DNA of 64,000 bases from JBFMCT01 sp046565765 (lineage in GTDB: Bacteria > Actinomycetota > Acidimicrobiia > Acidimicrobiales > AC-14): positions 1 to 64,000 of the forward strand of contig JBKHXX010000073.1 in the NCBI GenBank assembly GCA_046565765.1, read 5' to 3'. A program made the translations under genes and the position numbers. This document shows, piece by piece, positions 60,849 to 64,000 of this stretch; the first letter of the stretch is position 1; each line of letters starts with the position of its first letter. A model generated the notes under the pieces. The model made no database searches. It had not been told where the DNA came from and saw only the letters and a program-made list of their open reading frames with translations.

Positions 60849-61112
60849 GTGGTTTGGTGGTGGATCGGCAACATCCTTTTGTTTGCCGCAGTACCGATCG
60901 TGATCTATTTTCTCAACAAGGTGTGGCGGCCGATCAAAGAGATCGACGCCTACGTGCAGGACATCCTGGAGCACGGCGTGCTCCTCACGGCCACGCTCGA
61001 CTGCGTGCCCAACCTGATCCGCACCTGCGAGCTGACGGGCGCGGCGCGGCTCAACGTCACCCGCTATGGCCTGGCCCTCGCCCGGCTGCTGCCCGTCGAA
61101 GAGCGCGGCTAG
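60849..61112 (+). CDS. Small membrane protein, first of an unknown three-gene operon
   Basis: This 87-residue protein has one N-terminal membrane helix (WWWIGNILLFAAVPIVIYFLNKVW) and a cytoplasmic helical tail with two cysteines (LDCVPNLIRTCELTG). GTG 60849 has GAGGAG 7 bases upstream. TACAAT at 60799 is a candidate -10. No family is recognised. The next gene, also a small membrane protein, follows after 40 bases. Confidence 0.6.
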   Translation: MVWWWIGNILLFAAVPIVIYFLNKVWRPIKEIDAYVQDILEHGVLLTATLDCVPNLIRTCELTGAARLNVTRYGLALARLLPVEERG

Positions 61113-61152
61113 CGCGCCCTCGGTCCACCACTCCTAGGGGGGAACACCAACC

Positions 61153-61545
61153 TTGTCTGCAGCGTCGATCGTGACGTTCATCGGCATCGCCGTCGCGGTG
61201 GCGGTGATCGCCCTCTACCTCATCGCCGTGGCCTGGACCCTGTACCGGGTCTACTTCAACCTGGGCACGGTGATCGTGGGTGTGAAGTCCATCTGCAAGC
61301 AGGTGGAACCGGTGCCCAAGTACGTGGGCATCATCCTAAACGACGTCATGGCCATCGACCAGGCCGCCCAGCAGCTGCTGGCGTGGGGCGGCGAGGAAGA
61401 GGACATGGTCGTCGACCCGCGCATCGCTCGCATGACGCTCGAGCTCCAGTCGGTGGACGACGACGAGGAGCTGGCCGGCACCCAGCCCGGCTCGGCCGGG
61501 TTCCGCCAGCGCTGGGCCACGGAACACGCAACACCGGGGGTGTAG
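61153..61545 (+). CDS. Membrane protein with acidic tail, second gene of unknown operon
   Basis: This 130-residue protein has one long N-terminal membrane helix (IVTFIGIAVAVAVIALYLIAVAWTLYRVYF, residues about 6-35) and an acidic soluble tail (LQSVDDDEELAGTQPGS). The helix is followed by LGTVIVGVKSICKQVEP. No family is recognised. TTG start with AGGGGGGAAC just upstream. The third gene begins 6 bases after its stop. Confidence 0.55.
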   Translation: MSAASIVTFIGIAVAVAVIALYLIAVAWTLYRVYFNLGTVIVGVKSICKQVEPVPKYVGIILNDVMAIDQAAQQLLAWGGEEEDMVVDPRIARMTLELQSVDDDEELAGTQPGSAGFRQRWATEHATPGV

Positions 61546-61551
61546 TTCACC

Positions 61552-62010
61552 ATGAGCGATTCCCAGACGATGGCGCCCGAGCCGATGGCCGGGCCCGAGC
61601 CCGAGGCCGAGAAGAAGCGCCGGCGCGGCAGGAAGGAGAAGGCGGCCAAGGCTCCGAAGCCCCCCAAGGCGCAGCGTGAGCGCAGTAGCGCCGGCGGCCT
61701 GCTGTCGATGTCGGACGCGCTGCCCAACCGCCAGCAGATGGAGCAGGAGGCAGCAGCCGAGTTGACCGCAGCCATCGCCCCCTCCCTCGACCTGCTGCGC
61801 CGGGACGTGCCCGACGCGGCCTCGCCCGACGACGCCTACCGGGCCATCGAGAGCAAGCTGGGGCCGGCTCCGAGGGACGCCGACGCCGCCCTCCCGAGCC
61901 ACCCGATCTACAAGGGCGACGCCCTCGTCTACACCCAGCTCAAGCGCCACTACGGCATCCCCAACGCGGTGGGGTCGTTCTGGCGTAGCTGGCGGCCCGG
62001 CCAGGACTGA
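61552..62010 (+). CDS. Cytoplasmic basic/helical protein, third gene of unknown operon
   Basis: This 152-residue protein has a disordered Lys/Arg/Pro-rich start (KKRRRGRKEKAAKAPKPPKA), a short helical stretch, and a C-terminal helical part (DDAYRAIESKLGPAP, YKGDALVYTQLKRHYGIPNAV). No signal or membrane segment. No family is recognised. It is preceded closely by two membrane proteins, suggesting a membrane-bound complex with this as the cytosolic partner; this is inference. Confidence 0.55.
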   Translation: MSDSQTMAPEPMAGPEPEAEKKRRRGRKEKAAKAPKPPKAQRERSSAGGLLSMSDALPNRQQMEQEAAAELTAAIAPSLDLLRRDVPDAASPDDAYRAIESKLGPAPRDADAALPSHPIYKGDALVYTQLKRHYGIPNAVGSFWRSWRPGQD

Positions 62011-62088
62011 ATTCGAGCGCGGCGCGCGCTCGACTATAGGATCACCCGCCTGCGGCACTGGGCCGCCTGATCAGGGGGTGATTCTTTC

Positions 62089-62601
62089 GTGGCCAGGTTC
62101 ACCTGGACGCCTGAAAGCGTCGTCGAACTTCACGCCGATTCCAGCGTGCATCCCATCCACGGCGACATCAAGAATCTCCGTGGCGAGGCCAATGTCGACG
62201 TCGTCGACGGAAATGTGAGCGCCAGCGGCGCCACTGGCTATATCGAAGCCGACGTCGAGCAGCTGCAAACCGGCAAGAAGCTCGAGGACATCGCCCTCCG
62301 CAAGCAGATCGACGCCAAGAAGTTCCCCACCGTCCGCTACGAGGTGCGCAGCGCCGAGGGCGGGCCCCAGAACTTCAAGCTGTCGGGCTCCTTCACGTTC
62401 CACGGAGTCACCCAGGACTTCGTCGAGGAGGCCAAGGCGTCCATCCAGGGCGGCAAGCTCCACGTGGAGGCCGAGCACACCTTCGACATCCGCGACTTCG
62501 ACGTGAAGCCGTTCAAGATCCTCAACATGTCGATCAAGCCCGAGGTGCGCCTCGTCGTCCACCTCGTCGGCCAGGAAGCCAGCTCCGGCGGCTGGGGCTA
62601 G
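62089..62601 (+). CDS. YceI-family lipocalin-like protein without signal peptide
   Basis: This 170-residue protein has the YceI fold: FTWTPESVVELHADSSVHPIHGDIKNLRG, ASGATGYIEADVEQLQTGKKLEDIALRKQIDAKKFP, and FKLSGSFTFHGVTQDFVEEAK. The family binds isoprenoid chains and is usually exported. Here there is no signal peptide (GTG start at 62089; the residues before the first strand are few), so it is probably cytoplasmic. A 27-base palindrome-free gap separates it from the unknown operon above; palindrome D follows. Confidence 0.9.
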   Translation: MARFTWTPESVVELHADSSVHPIHGDIKNLRGEANVDVVDGNVSASGATGYIEADVEQLQTGKKLEDIALRKQIDAKKFPTVRYEVRSAEGGPQNFKLSGSFTFHGVTQDFVEEAKASIQGGKLHVEAEHTFDIRDFDVKPFKILNMSIKPEVRLVVHLVGQEASSGGWG

Positions 62602-62613
62602 GACCACCCCCTC

Positions 62614-62662
62614 GTTTTGGGGCGTCCGGGCCACGCCTGACGTGGTTCAGACGCCCCGAAAC
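62614..62662. repeat. 49-bp palindromic repeat, copy D
   Basis: The repeat begins GTTTTGGGGCGTC, has a CCACG/CGTGG inner stem around CCTGA and ends GACGCCCCGAAAC. It overlaps the end of hypF, supplying its last residues (TFRGV) and stop codon, and lies 12 bases beyond the YceI stop. Confidence 0.85.
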
Positions 62663-64000
62663 GTCCGGGCCGCGGCCACTGCGGCCTGGCCGATGCTGAT
62701 CCCCCCGTCGTTGCAGGGGACGGTGTGGTGCACGAGCACGGTGAGGCCGGCCGCGGCCAGGCCGCGGCCCATCACCGTGGTGAGGCGGGCGTTCTGGAAG
62801 ACCCCGCCCGACAGGGCGACGGTGTCGAGGCCGTTGGCGGCGGCCAGGCGGGCGGCGGTGGTGGCGGCGGCGGCGCCGAAGGCGGCGTGGAACCCGGCGG
62901 CGATGACGGCGGGAGGCGTCCCCCGGTCCCGTTCCCGCACCACGTGGGCCACCAGCGGGGCGGGGTCGAGCACGTCGGCCGCCTCAATGGGGTAGTCGGT
63001 GGGCGCCTCGGCATCCGGGACGGTGGCGGCCAGGGCCTCGAGGGCGATGGCGGCCTGAGCCTCGTAGGTCACCCGGGCCCGGAGACCGAGCAGGGCGGCG
63101 ACGGCGTCGAACAACCGGCCCGCGCTGGTGGTCAGCAGGGCGTCGGGCCGCTCGGCCAGGCCCAGCACCGCCTTCCACCGCTCGTCGACCGCCGACCCGT
63201 ACCGCTCCGCCTCTCCCCGGCCCAGGGCCTCCCTCGCCCACACCACCGCCATGCGCCACGGCTCCCGGATGGCCAGGTTGCCGCTCACCAGGGGGACCGG
63301 CCGCAGGTGGCCCACCCGCCGGTAGCCGGTGAGGTCGGCCACCAGGAACTCCCCGCCCCAGATCGTGCCGTCGTCGCCCATGCCCAGCCCGTCGAAGGCC
63401 ACCCCCAGGACGGGCCGGTCGGGGGCCCGCCCGTGCTCGGCCAGGCACGAGGCCACGTGGGCGTGGTGGTGCTGCACGCCGATGGCGCCGCCGGGCAGGT
63501 CGAGGTCGGCCGCGAACTTGGTGGACAGGTACTCGGGGTGGAGGTCGTGGGCGACGACCTCGGGCGTCACGCCGGTCAGCCCGCACAGGTGGTCGACCGC
63601 CTGCAGGAAGGACCGGTAGGCGGCGAGGTGCTCCAGATCGCCGATGTGGTGGCTGGCGATGACGTTGCTGCCCTTGGCCACCGACACCGTGTTCTTCAGC
63701 TCCGCCCCCACCGCCAGGATGTGGGTCGGCGTGGGCCGGGCCAGCCGGATCGGCTCGGGCGCGTAGCCCCGTGACCGCCGCACCATCTGCGTTTCAGGCA
63801 ACGAACCCGCGGAATCCGCGGTCGGATGCCTAAAACCGGTGAGAGAGCGCACGACCGAGTCGTCGCAGCGGATGTGGATGGCGCGGTTGTGGGTGAGGAT
63901 GGCGTCGACCATCGGCCCCAACCGCTCCAGAGCGTCGGTGTCGTCGTGGGCGATGGGCTCGTCGGACAGGTTGCCGCTGGTCAGAACCAGCGCTCGCCCC
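62647..64000 (-). CDS. hypF: Carbamoyltransferase HypF, 5' end outside window
   Basis: HypF makes the cyanide ligand of [NiFe] hydrogenases by carbamoylating HypE. The window holds the end of the YrdC-like domain (LVLTSGNLSDEPIAHDDTDAL, then HNRAIHIRCDDSVVR) and the whole Kae1-like carbamoyltransferase domain (IGVQHHHAHVASCLAEHG, VLGVAFDGLGMGDDGTIWGGEF, ALSGGVFQNARLTT, HHTVPCNDGGISIGQAA). The frame remains open to base 64000. A 46-bp palindrome at 63791-63836 encodes TGFRHPTADSAGSLPETQ, inserted between the YrdC and Kae1-like parts. The 3' end is built from repeat D. Confidence 0.93.
   Translation of the reverse strand, partial: GRALVLTSGNLSDEPIAHDDTDALERLGPMVDAILTHNRAIHIRCDDSVVRSLTGFRHPTADSAGSLPETQMVRRSRGYAPEPIRLARPTPTHILAVGAELKNTVSVAKGSNVIASHHIGDLEHLAAYRSFLQAVDHLCGLTGVTPEVVAHDLHPEYLSTKFAADLDLPGGAIGVQHHHAHVASCLAEHGRAPDRPVLGVAFDGLGMGDDGTIWGGEFLVADLTGYRRVGHLRPVPLVSGNLAIREPWRMAVVWAREALGRGEAERYGSAVDERWKAVLGLAERPDALLTTSAGRLFDAVAALLGLRARVTYEAQAAIALEALAATVPDAEAPTDYPIEAADVLDPAPLVAHVVRERDRGTPPAVIAAGFHAAFGAAAATTAARLAAANGLDTVALSGGVFQNARLTTVMGRGLAAAGLTVLVHHTVPCNDGGISIGQAAVAAARTFRGV
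63791..63836. repeat. 46-bp palindrome inserted in frame within hypF
   Basis: GTTTCAGGC and GCCTAAAAC form outer arms; CCCGCG and CGCGG form inner arms around GAATC. It codes for an interdomain linker in HypF. It resembles the 49-bp family in its ends (GTTT, AAAAC) and size, but the inner sequence differs. Confidence 0.75.

Noticed and set aside
28590..62662. The 49-bp palindromes as ordinary intrinsic terminators
   Set aside because: In each copy the T-run precedes the G+C stem and the A-run follows it, opposite to a terminator, and in copy A the glycosyltransferase reads straight through.
1..64000. CRISPR arrays, rRNA genes or phage structural genes
   Set aside because: No direct-repeat arrays, rRNA-like sequence or phage structural proteins were seen; the Holin-X protein at 37254 belongs to a chromosomal family.

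Overview
The window is about 72% G+C with GTG and TTG starts common and genes packed in overlapping operons. Gene content (coproporphyrin-type heme genes, Ku/LigD-polymerase end joining, UPF0182, Holin-X and DUF3618 proteins, an HspR-like operator before hsp20) points to an actinomycete (Actinomycetota). A class such as Acidimicrobiia is plausible but is inference only.

Layout. 1-4537: tail of an operon hemE, hemH/cpfC, hemY/cgoX and an aldehyde dehydrogenase, running without gaps into the start of an ATP-dependent DNA ligase gene. 4638-13158: an 8.5 kb mobile element that splits this ligase inside its catalytic motif (KLDG). The element has GACGG flanks and imperfect terminal inverted repeats. 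It carries a DUF4304 gene, three consecutive tyrosine recombinases (the first frameshifted), a TnpC-like coiled-coil protein, and a complete replacement ligase. Joining the flanks at GACGG restores the host ligase in frame. In the carried ligase the stretch matching the target is written with different, mostly AT-rich codons, so it no longer matches the attachment site. This self-rescuing element is the main discovery candidate. 13159-16387: ligase remnant, a DUF6458 membrane protein, Ku and the LigD polymerase domain, showing that the disrupted gene belonged to an end-joining cluster.

16439-25683: a minus-strand block (UPF0182, DUF4230, two unknowns, a B12-type radical SAM enzyme, a cytochrome P450), then a divergent apolipoprotein N-acyltransferase without the usual cysteine. 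25632-33486: hsp20 with a promoter and HAIR-like box, a DUF3048 protein, a glycosyltransferase/methyltransferase/alpha-alpha-barrel operon, thioesterase II, a lipoprotein sugar dehydrogenase and a GvpU-like orphan. 33487-43130: a TPR protein, secreted proteins, an envelope-stress operon ending in a frameshifted hemerythrin gene, a GT1 glycosyltransferase and a DUF2207 protein. 43201-47365: GNAT, a CBS-citrate synthase fusion, an MFS exporter and a scrambled regulator/cupredoxin remnant. 47447-59417: DNA-repair genes (dinG, alkA-like, nei, lhr) and a two-ATPase operon. 59539-64000: small stress proteins, a DnaJ protein, an unknown three-gene operon, YceI and the end of hypF.

A second theme is interspersed palindromes. 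Four copies of a 49-bp palindrome sit at gene 3' ends (28590, 43143, 51902, 62614), and two other palindromes are inserted in frame inside lhr and hypF. Their polarity (T-run, GC stem, A-run) is wrong for intrinsic terminators, so they look like a dispersed repeat family.
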